Of a stretch of DNA of 15,835 nucleotides, positions 1 to 7,797 are shown piece after piece. The stretch covers positions 1-15,835 of the forward strand of contig CACZQV010000018.1 of assembly GCA_902783435.1 (NCBI GenBank), given 5' to 3'. Source of the DNA: an uncultured Erysipelotrichaceae bacterium (GTDB taxonomy: Bacteria; Bacillota_I; Bacilli_A; RF39; UBA660). The notes beneath the pieces are model-generated. The model was not told the origin of the DNA, did not search any database, and was given only the letters and a program-made list of their open reading frames with translations. Position 1 is the first letter of the stretch. Each line of letters opens with the position of its first letter. A program made the translations under genes and the position numbers.

Positions 1-1
1 A

Positions 2-151
2 GTTCCACTAGTTGGTTTCGGAACATTCGGTGTTTCAAAAAGAGCTGCTAGAGAAGGACGTAATCCAAGAACTGGTGAAACAGTTAAAATTGCTGCTAGA
101 AAAGCTGTTACTTTCAAAGCAGGTAGTGCTTTAAAAGACGCTGTAAACTAA
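2..151 (+). CDS. hup: HU-type DNA-binding protein, C-terminal part (5' end outside window)
   Basis: The last 49 codons of a small basic protein are present, ending in TAA at 149-151. They contain the HU/IHF beta-arm signature: GFGTF, then a run of Arg residues, then GRNPRTGE, followed by the closing FKAG and LKDAVN segment. HU is a dimeric nucleoid protein that bends and compacts DNA with little sequence preference. HU proteins are about 90 residues, so roughly the N-terminal 40 residues lie to the left of the window. A strong terminator follows at once, so it is a separate unit from the next gene. It could be a close paralogue within the HU family, but the family call itself is secure. Confidence 0.93.
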   Translation, partial: VPLVGFGTFGVSKRAAREGRNPRTGETVKIAARKAVTFKAGSALKDAVN

Positions 152-169
152 TTTTATAGTAGTTAAAAA

Positions 170-201
170 AAGAACCTAATTTAGGTTCTTTTCTTTTTTT
201 T
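170..201 (+). terminator. Intrinsic terminator of the HU gene
   Basis: A 10-bp perfect inverted repeat (AAGAACCTAA at 170-179, TTAGGTTCTT at 181-190) is followed by a T-rich tract to about 201. The innermost pairs must open to make the loop. It lies 18 bases past the HU stop codon. Confidence 0.9.
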
Positions 202-202
202 G

Positions 203-211
203 TGATACAAT
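203..211 (+). promoter_or_regulatory. Extended -10 promoter for cca
   Basis: TGATACAAT matches an extended -10 element (TG-N-TACAAT). No convincing -35 is visible because the expected position falls in the preceding terminator. This would give a leader of about 15 nt before the cca start, carrying the ribosome site AGGTGAT at 222-228. Confidence 0.5.
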
Positions 212-231
212 AGTATTAGGTAGGTGATTAG

Positions 232-1326
232 ATGCTAGATAATGCTTTAAAGCTACTTAGAGAAATAACAAATCATTCATACAAAGCATATATAGTTGGT
301 GGTTTTGTTAGGGATTATTTATTAAATATAGAATCTAATGATATAGATATTTGTACTAATGCTACCCCTAAACAAATAAAAGAAATTTTTGAAGATAGTT
401 GTTTACCTAATGAGGATTATGGTTCAGTTATTGTTGAAAGATATGGTATTAGATTTGAAATAACTACGTTTAGACGCGAAATAGAGTATAATGATAATAG
501 ACGTCCTATAGAAATTAAATATATAGATGATTTATACGAAGATTTATTAAGACGTGATTTTGTTATAAATACATTATGTATTAATTCTGATGGAAAAATA
601 TTGGATTATTTAGGAGGAAGAGAAGATTTAAATAATCATATTATTAGAACTATTGGTTCTGCGAGTAGTAAGTTTTCTGAAGATCCTTTAAGAATACTTA
701 GAGCTATTAGATTTTCTACTATACTTGATTTTAATTTAGATGAAGAGTGTAGAAATGCTATTATAGAGACTAAATATTTATTAAGTAATTTATCTTATAA
801 TAGAAAAAAAGAAGAATTAGATAAGATTTTTACTAGTCCTAATTATAAAAATGGTATAAAATTATTATTAGAATTAGGACTTGATAAGGAATTAGAAATA
901 TCTAATTTAAGTAGAGTATTGGAAAGTGATACTACTAGTTCTATAGGTATATGGAGTATTCTTAATGTAGGAGATAAATATCCTTTTAATAAGAATGAGT
1001 TAGATCTTATTAATAATATTAATGAGGTATTAAAGTTAAATTCTTTTGATAATATGGTATTATATAAATATGGTCTTTATGTATGTAGTGTAGCTTGTGA
1101 GATTAAGAATATGGATATTAAAAAGATTACAGAATCTTATAATAGTTTAGTTATTCATAGTAGAGATGATATAGATATAGATTCTGATACTATTATGATG
1201 ATTTTAGGAAAAGCTCCTGGAAAATATTTAAAAGATATATATGAGGATTTAGAGATTAATATTTTAAATGGAAATCTTCTTAATGAAAGGAAAGTTATAA
1301 GTAATTATATTATTAATAAATACTAG
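232..1326 (+). CDS. cca: CCA-adding enzyme / tRNA nucleotidyltransferase
   Basis: This enzyme builds or repairs the 3'-CCA end of tRNAs from CTP and ATP. The class II nucleotidyltransferase head is clear: GGFVRD at residues 23-28, the metal-binding pair D37-x-D39 in NDID, the RRDF motif (107-110) followed by INTL instead of the usual INA-type residues, and EDPLRILRAIRF at 150-161, which carries the base-selecting Asp and Arg of motif D. The all-helical C-terminal half is divergent, and I see no HD domain. At 364 residues it is slightly shorter than many bacterial CCA enzymes. The ATG is preceded by AGGTGAT. It lies 14 nt upstream of the next gene and is probably co-transcribed with it. A poly(A) polymerase of the same superfamily is possible but less likely in this lineage. 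In B. subtilis cca also lies upstream of dnaD. Confidence 0.9.
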   Translation: MLDNALKLLREITNHSYKAYIVGGFVRDYLLNIESNDIDICTNATPKQIKEIFEDSCLPNEDYGSVIVERYGIRFEITTFRREIEYNDNRRPIEIKYIDDLYEDLLRRDFVINTLCINSDGKILDYLGGREDLNNHIIRTIGSASSKFSEDPLRILRAIRFSTILDFNLDEECRNAIIETKYLLSNLSYNRKKEELDKIFTSPNYKNGIKLLLELGLDKELEISNLSRVLESDTTSSIGIWSILNVGDKYPFNKNELDLINNINEVLKLNSFDNMVLYKYGLYVCSVACEIKNMDIKKITESYNSLVIHSRDDIDIDSDTIMMILGKAPGKYLKDIYEDLEINILNGNLLNERKVISNYIINKY

Positions 1327-1340
1327 AATAGAGGTGTTTT

Positions 1341-2498
1341 ATGAAAAAATTTATCTATTATTTATTTATTATAGTAGTTTTATTTACTCCTATATTTGTA
1401 TTTGGTGAGGAATATAAAACTAGTCAATTAATTCCTGTGGATACTAACGCAACTGTATCTACTGAGAAGTTTACTTATCAAGATTTTTCTTATAGGTCTA
1501 GTCTTGATGGTAGTGGTAATACTATAATTAGTTTTAATTCTATTATTAATAATACTATTAGTAAAACTCCTGTTAGTGTTAATATATTATTATTTGATAA
1601 TGATCAAAAGAATATAGGTATTGTTACTTATTGTAGTAATAAAGATTATGGTAGTAATTATGAAGGGTTTAAATTAAATGGTAATCAGGCTGCTCCTTTT
1701 TCTATTAAAATTAGTAATAATAAATATTTTGTTAAAGGAAAAGGACCAGGAGATGTTAAATATATATCAATACTTGATGAAAATAAGTATTGTAAGATAG
1801 GTGGATATAATAATTATGAAGGTTTAACAGTAGATGAAATTACTAATGGTATATCTACTGATAGTAAAAGTGAACTTAAGTTAAGTAAGTATTTAGAAGA
1901 ATTTAAAGAATCTGGTGCTATGGGAATTATTCTTCCTATTGCTATAGCTTTAATAATATTTATTGTTTATGGTACAATTATTAATTCTTTATATAAGAAA
2001 ATATATTCTAAGAGTAGTTTTTTAGCTTATATACCTGTAGGTAATATATTTGTTACATTTCAAGTATCTTTTGGTAAGATAGTAGCTTTTATTGGAACTC
2101 TTTTATTTGTTGTTTCTATAGGGCTATTCTTTATGGGAATTAAATTTATACTTTATATAACTAGTGTTTTAGTTTTAATAGCTTTCTTAATAGTTTTAAT
2201 AAAATTATTTACTAAAAAGTATGATTTGTTATTATTAGAACCTAGTATACAAACTAATGTATCTTTAGAAAATAATAATATAGAAGTTAATAATACTTCT
2301 ATTGTTGATGATTCACAAAAGGCTTTAGATTTAAGTTATGATAATGTTGATGATAAAGATATTAATGATACTGATAATCTTAATATTTCATCTGGAGAAT
2401 CTTCTAGTAATGAGGAATTATCAGATGATATTGATAATAAAGATGATGATTTTTATGAGGAAAAGGATGAATCTGATCTAACTAATTTCTTTAGATAG
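1341..2498 (+). CDS. Secreted/membrane protein with acidic tail, unknown function
   Basis: I do not recognise this family. Residues 1-22 form a signal peptide (KK, hydrophobic core, FG just before the mature start). Residues 23-190 look like an extracytoplasmic domain rich in Asn, Ser and beta-prone residues, with Cys at 98 and 151. A hydrophobic helix follows (about 194-215), then a short polar loop whose LAYIPVGNIF at 228-237 recalls the loops of small DUF5684-like membrane proteins. Two more hydrophobic helices lie at about 246-268 and 270-290. The last 85 residues are low-complexity and very acidic (Asp, Glu, Asn, Ser), ending DLTNFFR, and are presumably cytoplasmic. The start has AGAGGTG upstream and follows cca by 14 nt. 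The 3' end forms a terminator hairpin. A role at the cell surface or in sensing is only a guess. Confidence 0.8.
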   Translation: MKKFIYYLFIIVVLFTPIFVFGEEYKTSQLIPVDTNATVSTEKFTYQDFSYRSSLDGSGNTIISFNSIINNTISKTPVSVNILLFDNDQKNIGIVTYCSNKDYGSNYEGFKLNGNQAAPFSIKISNNKYFVKGKGPGDVKYISILDENKYCKIGGYNNYEGLTVDEITNGISTDSKSELKLSKYLEEFKESGAMGIILPIAIALIIFIVYGTIINSLYKKIYSKSSFLAYIPVGNIFVTFQVSFGKIVAFIGTLLFVVSIGLFFMGIKFILYITSVLVLIAFLIVLIKLFTKKYDLLLLEPSIQTNVSLENNNIEVNNTSIVDDSQKALDLSYDNVDDKDINDTDNLNISSGESSSNEELSDDIDNKDDDFYEEKDESDLTNFFR

Positions 2499-2513
2499 AT
2501 TCTCTTTTTTTTT
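2469..2513 (+). terminator. Intrinsic terminator overlapping the end of the upstream membrane-protein gene
   Basis: A 12-bp stem with one bulged G is formed by GAATCT (2469-2474) plus ATCTAA (2476-2481) pairing with TTAGAT (2491-2496) plus AGATTC (2497-2502). A T-run follows at 2505-2513. The TAG stop (2496-2498) lies inside the stem. dnaD should therefore have its own promoter; a TATAAT at 2531-2536 is the best -10 candidate, without a good -35. Confidence 0.75.
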
Positions 2514-2552
2514 AATATGTGTTATCATAATATAATTAATGGAGATGATTAT

Positions 2553-3227
2553 ATGAAAAGTTCAAAGTTAATAGATATTTTTAAGGATGGTAATATAGTT
2601 ATACCTATTTATATTCTTAAAAATTATAAGAGTTTAAATATAACTAGCGATGAGTTTATATTTATGATGTATTTATATAATCTTGGTAATAAGTTTTTAT
2701 TTGACCCTAGTAAGTTTTCTAATGAGTTGAATATAGATATAAAAGATGTGATGAATTATATTAGTGTATTGACTGATAAAAAGCTTATAAAGGTAGAAGT
2801 TTTAAAAAATGATAAGGGTGTAATGGAAGAGGTTGTTATAATAGATGATTTTTATCAGAAATTAGCTTATTTTACTATTGATAAGGTTAATAATGATGAT
2901 AATTCTGATTCTAATATATTTGAGATAATAGAAAAGGAATTTGGAAGGACTTTAAGTTCTATGGAAGTAGAAATTATTAAAGCTTGGTTAAATAGTAATA
3001 TAAGTGAAGATTTAATAAAAGAAGCTTTAAAGGAAGCTGTATTTAATGGTGTATCTAATTTAAGATATATAGATAAGATTTTATATGAATGGGGAAAAGA
3101 TGGTATTAATACTGTGGAAGATGTAGAAAAACGTAGAAAGAATAGAAATAAGGATAAGAATAAGAAAAGTGATGATACTGATATTAGCGATATAGTAGAT
3201 TGGAATTGGTTTGATGAAGAAGAATAG
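2553..3227 (+). CDS. dnaD: DnaD-like replication initiation protein
   Basis: DnaD helps load the replicative helicase at oriC and during PriA-dependent restart in Firmicutes. The protein has an N-terminal winged-helix-like part (about residues 1-105, with MMYLYNLGN and repeated Lys/Ile/Asp-rich helices). A C-terminal DnaB_2-type domain contains FGRTLSSMEVEIIKAWL and the family YxxxIxxxW signature, YIDKILYEW. A basic Lys/Arg linker and a short acidic tail end it. I chose the ATG at 2553 (224 residues) because GGAG lies at 2541-2544 with proper spacing. The reading frame is open 12 codons further upstream from an ATG at 2517, but that start has no ribosome site. Its 3' end overlaps nth by 14 nt, so the two are translationally coupled. 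dnaD-nth is a conserved pair in B. subtilis. Confidence 0.85.
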   Translation: MKSSKLIDIFKDGNIVIPIYILKNYKSLNITSDEFIFMMYLYNLGNKFLFDPSKFSNELNIDIKDVMNYISVLTDKKLIKVEVLKNDKGVMEEVVIIDDFYQKLAYFTIDKVNNDDNSDSNIFEIIEKEFGRTLSSMEVEIIKAWLNSNISEDLIKEALKEAVFNGVSNLRYIDKILYEWGKDGINTVEDVEKRRKNRNKDKNKKSDDTDISDIVDWNWFDEEE

Positions 3228-3834
3228 GATAGAAGAATATCTTGATTATTTATTTCCTAATCCTAAGTGTGAATTAAATTATAATACTGATTATGAGTTA
3301 TTAATAGCTATAGTATTAAGTGCTCAATCTACTGATAAAAGGGTTAATACTGTTACTCCTATAATATTTAATAGATATAAGTCTTTAAATGAGTTAAAAG
3401 AAGCAAATTTAAGGGATTTAGAGTATATTATTAGACCAGTAGGATCATTTAGAAAAAAATCTTCTTATATTAAGGATATAGCTACTATATTAGTAGATGA
3501 ATATGATGGTGTAGTTCCTACTGATAGAGAATTATTAATAAAACTACCTGGAGTAGGTAGAAAAACTAGTAATGTATTTTTAAGTGAGTTTTATAATTAT
3601 CCAGCAATAGCAGTAGATACTCATGTAGAGAGAGTTTCTAAGAGATTAAAACTTGCTTATAAGAATGATGATGTATTAAAGATAGAGAAGAAGTTAGAAA
3701 AAGTTTTTCCTAAAGATACATGGGCAAAAAGACATTTACAATTAGTTTTATTTGGAAGATATTATTGTAAAGCAATTAAACCAGAGTGTAGTAATTGTAA
3801 ATTAAAAGATATTTGTATATATAAAAAAAGATAA
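3214..3834 (+). CDS. nth: Endonuclease III (DNA glycosylase/AP lyase)
   Basis: This base-excision repair enzyme removes oxidised pyrimidines and nicks at the abasic site. The helix-hairpin-helix LPGVGRKTS carries the catalytic Lys117, and the VDTH segment carries the catalytic Asp135. Four C-terminal cysteines at 185, 192, 195 and 201 (C-x6-C-x2-C-x5-C) form the usual [4Fe-4S] site. At 206 residues it is of normal length. The ATG at 3214 fits better than the TTG codon just before it (3211), since family members start with a short Lys-rich segment. It overlaps the end of dnaD. Its stop codon lies inside a bidirectional terminator shared with the convergent PBP gene. Confidence 0.96.
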   Translation: MKKNRIEEYLDYLFPNPKCELNYNTDYELLIAIVLSAQSTDKRVNTVTPIIFNRYKSLNELKEANLRDLEYIIRPVGSFRKKSSYIKDIATILVDEYDGVVPTDRELLIKLPGVGRKTSNVFLSEFYNYPAIAVDTHVERVSKRLKLAYKNDDVLKIEKKLEKVFPKDTWAKRHLQLVLFGRYYCKAIKPECSNCKLKDICIYKKR

Positions 3835-3853
3835 GTTTTTACTTATCTTTTTT
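3824..3853. terminator. Bidirectional terminator between nth and the PBP gene
   Basis: A 13-bp perfect stem is formed by AAAAAAGATAAGT (3824-3836) and ACTTATCTTTTTT (3841-3853), with a TTTT loop. The A-run and T-run flank the core symmetrically, so it can work on both strands. The nth stop (3832-3834) lies in one arm and the PBP stop (3852-3854, minus strand) at the end of the other. Confidence 0.88.
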
Positions 3854-6578
3854 ATTTACATTTCTTTTCATTTGGATCGTATGTCTTACTTGTATCTGTA
3901 CATACACAATTACCACTTGAATCTGCTGGAGCTTCAGATGGACATGTAGGAGGTTTAGGCTCCTCTTTTTTCTTTAATTCAGCAACTGCTGCGTTACTTT
4001 GAATATCATTATATGATTTGTATGTAGCAATTACTTTATATGTACCATATACATTATCTGGTGTAAATGAATAACTTGTGTGATCTGTCCATGTTACTAA
4101 GACATCATCTTTATAAATGTTATATCCAAATTTACCATGTTGTTCATTTCCTAATTCACCAGGAGATACAGCTCCCCATGACATTGATACTTTTCCACCA
4201 CCATCTTCTACTACTCTTAGGTTAGCAGGTGCAGGTAATTTGTAGTTAGTAAAGTCATATTCAGTTGGTTCAGTACCTTTCTTGAAGTATTCTGATACTG
4301 CAGGTCCACCAGGTACTGCAAGTTTAGGAGGATTAGATCCTTGAGCTATTGCTACTTTAGAAACACTATTTGGTTGAACAAATGGAGCTCTATCTGCTTC
4401 CATAGCTCCAGAATTAACTAAAGCAATGTATAATCTATCTTTTTGAATTGTTGCAGGTACGTTATGTAATACATAACCTTGAGCGATTGATTCCATTGTG
4501 AAATCGTCGTATCCATACCACATAGACATAGTAGTTTTAGTTGAGTATCCTACAACCCATGAATCACGGATTGCATCCCATGGCATGTTATATTTATTCA
4601 TTGTTACATCATCGAAGTTTGTAGTACCTGTTTTACAAGCTACATTATATGGTGTACCACCAGTTAATTGAACGTCTTGTAGAACACTTGAAATCATAAA
4701 TGCAGTTGCATCAGACATAACTTGTTTTTTATCTGCTTTATGTTCTATTGTTTCACCAGTTTGTCTATATACAAATTTTTGTACTGAGTATGGTTCATTG
4801 TAATAACCACCATTTGAGAATGCTGCATATGCACCAGCCATCTCTAATGGAGAAACACCAGTAAATGCTCCAATTGAATGAGCTTCGTGAAGTCCAATTG
4901 TTTCTTGCACATCATTTTTATCTTCTTTGTTAACACAATTCTTATTAACTTTATCGTATTTGTAACCAGTGTTACATATTTCAGGAGTAAGTCCTAAATT
5001 AGTAACGAATTCTTTTATTTGATTATTATCAACTTTTTGGAAGGCTTTAAGTGCTGGGATATTACGTGATGTAGATAATGCTCTTCTTAAAGTTATTTGT
5101 CCGAAGTATCCACCATCCCAGTTCTTTATAGAACGACCATTTGAATAGCTATATGGAGCATCATCAAATTGTTCATATGTTGACCAGTTGTTGTATTCAA
5201 TACCAGGTCCATAGTCAAATAATGGTTTAGCACTTGATCCTGGTTGACGTTTAATTTGTGTAGCATAATTATATTGTCTTGCTTGTCCATTGTTTCTTGA
5301 ATTGATATTACGTCCATTACCAATAGCTAAGATAGCACCTGTATCTGATTCTAGAACAGCTACACCAGTTTGAACTCTATCATCTATCCAGTTATAATTT
5401 TCACCAGCTAATACTGAATTAACTCCATTTTGTCTTCCTGGATCTAATGTTGTATATACAAGAAGTGGAGTAGTATATGGACTAACACCATATTTATCTT
5501 CTAATTCTTCAGCAACTGTATCAATGAATCCTTGATATGGATTTTCATTCATCATTGCATTTTCTGATACTAGTGATTCTACTGGAATTGAATTTGCCCA
5601 TTCTTCTTCTTCTCTAGTAATATATCCATGTTTTCTCATTAAATATAAAACAGTTTTACGTCTTGCAGTTGCATTCTTTGGATTAACTGTAGGTCTATAG
5701 TAGTTAGGTGATTTAAACATACCAGCTAATATAGCAGCTTCACTTAAATTAAGTTCACTAACATGTTTTCCAAAGTATGTATTAGATGCTTCTTCAACAC
5801 CGTAGATATTTCCACCTAAGAAGTGGTTATTAACATAAAACTCTATAATTTGTTCTTTTGAATAATCTTTTTCTAATTTAAATACTGTTAAGTATATATC
5901 TTCAAATTTACGAATAATTCCCTTCATACCAGAAGAAGCTTTTCCTAATGGATCTGTAAAACTATTCTTAGTAACTTGCATTGATAATGTAGAAGCACCA
6001 CCTGCTTCAGAACCTTTAGTAAGTTGTCCAAATGTTGCTTTAATAAAACGAGGAGCATCTAATCCATTATGTTGGAAGAATCTTGAATCCTCTGTAGCAA
6101 TTATTGCATCAACTAATACTTCAGGTAATTCATCATATGTTACTTTTTCACGTTTTTCAGAACCTAGTTTAGCAATTTCATTACCATTTCTATCATAGAT
6201 TCTAGATATTTCTGCTGTATTTAATTTTTTCTTATTATATTTAGGATCAGCTTTACCTTTAATATATACTACAAATAAACTAAATCCTACCATACAGGCA
6301 ATACCAATAAGTAGGAAGAATATTAAGAATATATTAATTACTTTTCTTCTTTTCTTTCCTTTTCTAGATACAATTAACCATACACACCAACAGAAAAATA
6401 ATAATAATCCAACAGCTGCAGTTAATAGTATACCCATTGCCATATATGATATTAATAATATTGCAACAGCACCTAGTAATATAGCTATTTTAGTATTAAG
6501 CTTTAATTTTTTTTGTTGTTCAGGTTTCCTTTTCTTTATATTTTCACTTGATCTTCTTTTTAATTCTTTTTTTGACAT
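3852..6578 (-). CDS. ponA: Class A penicillin-binding protein (bifunctional glycosyltransferase/transpeptidase) with Fn3-like domain
   Basis: This enzyme polymerises lipid II glycan strands and cross-links the stem peptides on the outer face of the membrane. The 908 residues begin with a basic cytoplasmic tail and three hydrophobic segments (about 29-47, 50-70, 81-106). A basic SRKGKKRRK lies between the second and third. The GT51 domain has ATEDSRFFQHNG (catalytic Glu163), GGASTLSMQVTKN (193-205) and LSEAAILAGMFKSPNYYRP (278-296). The transpeptidase has SSAK (nucleophile Ser448, Lys451), SRN (504-506) and KTGTT (649-653). After the catalytic part come a fibronectin-III-like module (about 781-868), a proline-rich linker and a cysteine-containing end (Cys 879, 891, 893, 907). 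Its ribosome site GGAGGT lies inside the 3' end of recU, whose stop codon touches this ATG. recU-ponA is the B. subtilis order. Confidence 0.95.
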   Translation of the reverse strand: MSKKELKRRSSENIKKRKPEQQKKLKLNTKIAILLGAVAILLISYMAMGILLTAAVGLLLFFCWCVWLIVSRKGKKRRKVINIFLIFFLLIGIACMVGFSLFVVYIKGKADPKYNKKKLNTAEISRIYDRNGNEIAKLGSEKREKVTYDELPEVLVDAIIATEDSRFFQHNGLDAPRFIKATFGQLTKGSEAGGASTLSMQVTKNSFTDPLGKASSGMKGIIRKFEDIYLTVFKLEKDYSKEQIIEFYVNNHFLGGNIYGVEEASNTYFGKHVSELNLSEAAILAGMFKSPNYYRPTVNPKNATARRKTVLYLMRKHGYITREEEEWANSIPVESLVSENAMMNENPYQGFIDTVAEELEDKYGVSPYTTPLLVYTTLDPGRQNGVNSVLAGENYNWIDDRVQTGVAVLESDTGAILAIGNGRNINSRNNGQARQYNYATQIKRQPGSSAKPLFDYGPGIEYNNWSTYEQFDDAPYSYSNGRSIKNWDGGYFGQITLRRALSTSRNIPALKAFQKVDNNQIKEFVTNLGLTPEICNTGYKYDKVNKNCVNKEDKNDVQETIGLHEAHSIGAFTGVSPLEMAGAYAAFSNGGYYNEPYSVQKFVYRQTGETIEHKADKKQVMSDATAFMISSVLQDVQLTGGTPYNVACKTGTTNFDDVTMNKYNMPWDAIRDSWVVGYSTKTTMSMWYGYDDFTMESIAQGYVLHNVPATIQKDRLYIALVNSGAMEADRAPFVQPNSVSKVAIAQGSNPPKLAVPGGPAVSEYFKKGTEPTEYDFTNYKLPAPANLRVVEDGGGKVSMSWGAVSPGELGNEQHGKFGYNIYKDDVLVTWTDHTSYSFTPDNVYGTYKVIATYKSYNDIQSNAAVAELKKKEEPKPPTCPSEAPADSSGNCVCTDTSKTYDPNEKKCK

Positions 6579-7160
6579 TTATATACCTCCAAATACTTTA
6601 TCAATTACTTTTAAGTAATCTATTCTTGGTCTAAATCCATCTTTTATTAAATATCCTTTTTCTTTAAAATAGTTTATTGGAATAGATTTTCTTTCTTCGT
6701 TATCTATGAAATCTAAAAAATCTTTTGCAAACATTAAGTATGTTTCATTTAATGTAGTAAATCTTACTATTAAGAATGCTATACCATTATGTTTAATAAT
6801 TCTTTTTAGATGTTCTATTTGGTGTGGGTGAATATTATCTAAAGAAAATGAAGTTTTACTTTTAGTTTCTTTAGCTTCAAAGTCAATATATCTACCTTTA
6901 TAAATACCATTATAATCAGTGGTTGATGGTACTGTGAAATAAGCTTCTTTGATGGTTGCTTTATCACGAGATGGGTAATCAACTTTTACTATTTTTATAG
7001 GTGTAGGTTTTTTATATATGATTGCGATATCTTCATCTCTATAGTATTCATTAGAATCATTTAATTCACTTTCTAATGTCATACCTCTATTTTTATGAGA
7101 GAGACTTTTTTTTATATCTGTATCATTAATAACCTTTTTAATACCATTAGGATAGTTCAT
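6579..7160 (-). CDS. recU: RecU Holliday junction resolvase
   Basis: RecU is the Firmicutes Holliday-junction endonuclease, used in recombinational repair and chromosome segregation. Family motifs are visible in order: NRGMTLE near residue 24, then the catalytic block TTDYNGIYKGRYIDFEAKET (80-99) and HPHQ (111-114). Asp82, Glu95 and Lys97 have the same spacing as the B. subtilis RecU active site (D-x12-E-x-K). At 193 residues it is of usual size. The start has AGGTGAT five bases upstream on the minus strand. It is the first gene of a two-gene unit with the class A PBP, with no gap between them, so repair and wall synthesis are coupled in expression. Confidence 0.95.
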   Translation of the reverse strand: MNYPNGIKKVINDTDIKKSLSHKNRGMTLESELNDSNEYYRDEDIAIIYKKPTPIKIVKVDYPSRDKATIKEAYFTVPSTTDYNGIYKGRYIDFEAKETKSKTSFSLDNIHPHQIEHLKRIIKHNGIAFLIVRFTTLNETYLMFAKDFLDFIDNEERKSIPINYFKEKGYLIKDGFRPRIDYLKVIDKVFGGI

Positions 7161-7177
7161 CTCATCACCTATCTTTA

Positions 7178-7183
7178 ATTATA
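7178..7183 (-). promoter_or_regulatory. -10 element of the recU-PBP promoter
   Basis: On the minus strand a perfect TATAAT lies 18 nt upstream of the recU start. The hexamer 17 nt further upstream (TGGTAA) is a poor -35, so the exact promoter is uncertain. Confidence 0.45.
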
Positions 7184-7291
7184 CTATAAAGTTTATATTT
7201 TTACCATAGGTTTTAAATGTATTTTTATATCTTTTTTTGTCGTATTTATGATTTTTGAAAAAAACTGTATTATTATTGTTTTGGTGATAAA

Positions 7292-7414
7292 ATGAATTAT
7301 TTAGAAATTAGTATAATTTTAAATAAAATGATAAATAAAACAAAGAAAGTTAATAATTTGTTAATAATTGATAGGTTAAAGAAAGGGTTAATAATTGACA
7401 AAAAGACTAAGTAA
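7292..7414 (+). CDS. Possible 40-residue ORF in the recU-gpsB gap
   Basis: An ATG at 7292 preceded by GGTGATAAA opens a 40-codon frame ending TAA at 7412-7414. The ribosome-site context is almost the same as that of gpsB. The product is Lys- and Ile/Leu-rich with two LIID segments, produced by the 10-bp repeats that underlie the region. The frame overlaps the -35 of the gpsB promoter, and I see no good promoter of its own. It may be a leader peptide or simply chance in AT-rich DNA. Confidence 0.2.
   Translation: MNYLEISIILNKMINKTKKVNNLLIIDRLKKGLIIDKKTK
7349..7396 (+). repeat. Three copies of a 10-bp direct repeat upstream of gpsB
   Basis: GTTAATAATT occurs at 7349-7358, 7360-7369 and 7387-7396. 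The first and third copies are each preceded by AAAGAAAG, so a longer unit appears duplicated. The third copy overlaps the first bases of the gpsB -35 box. The pattern suggests a regulator-binding array or a slipped duplication of the promoter. Confidence 0.6.
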
Positions 7415-7423
7415 TGACATAAT
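7395..7423 (+). promoter_or_regulatory. Promoter of gpsB (and probably rnpB)
   Basis: TTGACA (7395-7400), a 17-nt spacer and CATAAT (7418-7423) form a near-consensus sigma-A promoter. It predicts a leader of about 20 nt before gpsB. Confidence 0.75.
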
Positions 7424-7449
7424 ACTACTATAAGGGATTGGTGATAAAT

Positions 7450-7797
7450 ATGTATCAAAATAAAATAAAACTTATGCCTCAAGATATTTTAGAAAAAAAT
7501 TTTAAAATTGATACTCGAGGATATCGTTTAAAAGAAGTAGATCAATTCTTAGATGATATTATTAGTGATTATGAACAATTTCTTGATATTATTAATAATT
7601 TAGAAAAAGAAAAGGCTGACTTACTTGGAGAAATTATGAATTTAAAACAAGAGTTACGTAATTCTAAATTAAATATGGAAGTTGCAGCTAATAATAGAAA
7701 TAGTAGTGGAGAAGTTACTAATGTAGATATTATTCGTAGACTTTCTCAACTAGAAAAGATGGTTTATGATTTAAAAAGTAATGATAATAACAATTAA
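7450..7797 (+). CDS. gpsB: Cell division/DivIVA-family protein GpsB
   Basis: GpsB is a small coiled-coil adaptor that docks class A PBPs and other wall enzymes at the septum and lateral wall. The N-terminal DivIVA-type head LMPQDILEKNFKIDTRGY, followed by VDQFLDD, matches GpsB closely. A coiled coil follows (about residues 45-75), then a variable linker. The C-terminal NVDIIRRLSQLEKMVYDL is the trimerisation helix of GpsB rather than DivIVA. I chose the ATG at 7450 (115 residues); the frame is open to a TTG at 7438, but GGTGAT at 7440-7445 is the ribosome site for 7450. It is transcribed away from its likely partner PBP. rnpB begins at its stop codon, as in the B. subtilis gpsB-rnpB pair. Confidence 0.93.
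   Translation: MYQNKIKLMPQDILEKNFKIDTRGYRLKEVDQFLDDIISDYEQFLDIINNLEKEKADLLGEIMNLKQELRNSKLNMEVAANNRNSSGEVTNVDIIRRLSQLEKMVYDLKSNDNNN

Noticed and set aside
5126..5323. 65-codon frame on the minus strand inside the PBP gene
   Set aside because: Alternative frame of the PBP transpeptidase coding region; Met- and Gln-rich with no family resemblance.
7297..7482. 61-codon hydrophobic frame on the minus strand
   Set aside because: Starts inside gpsB and crosses its promoter; its hydrophobicity comes from AT-rich DNA, and no ribosome site is present.
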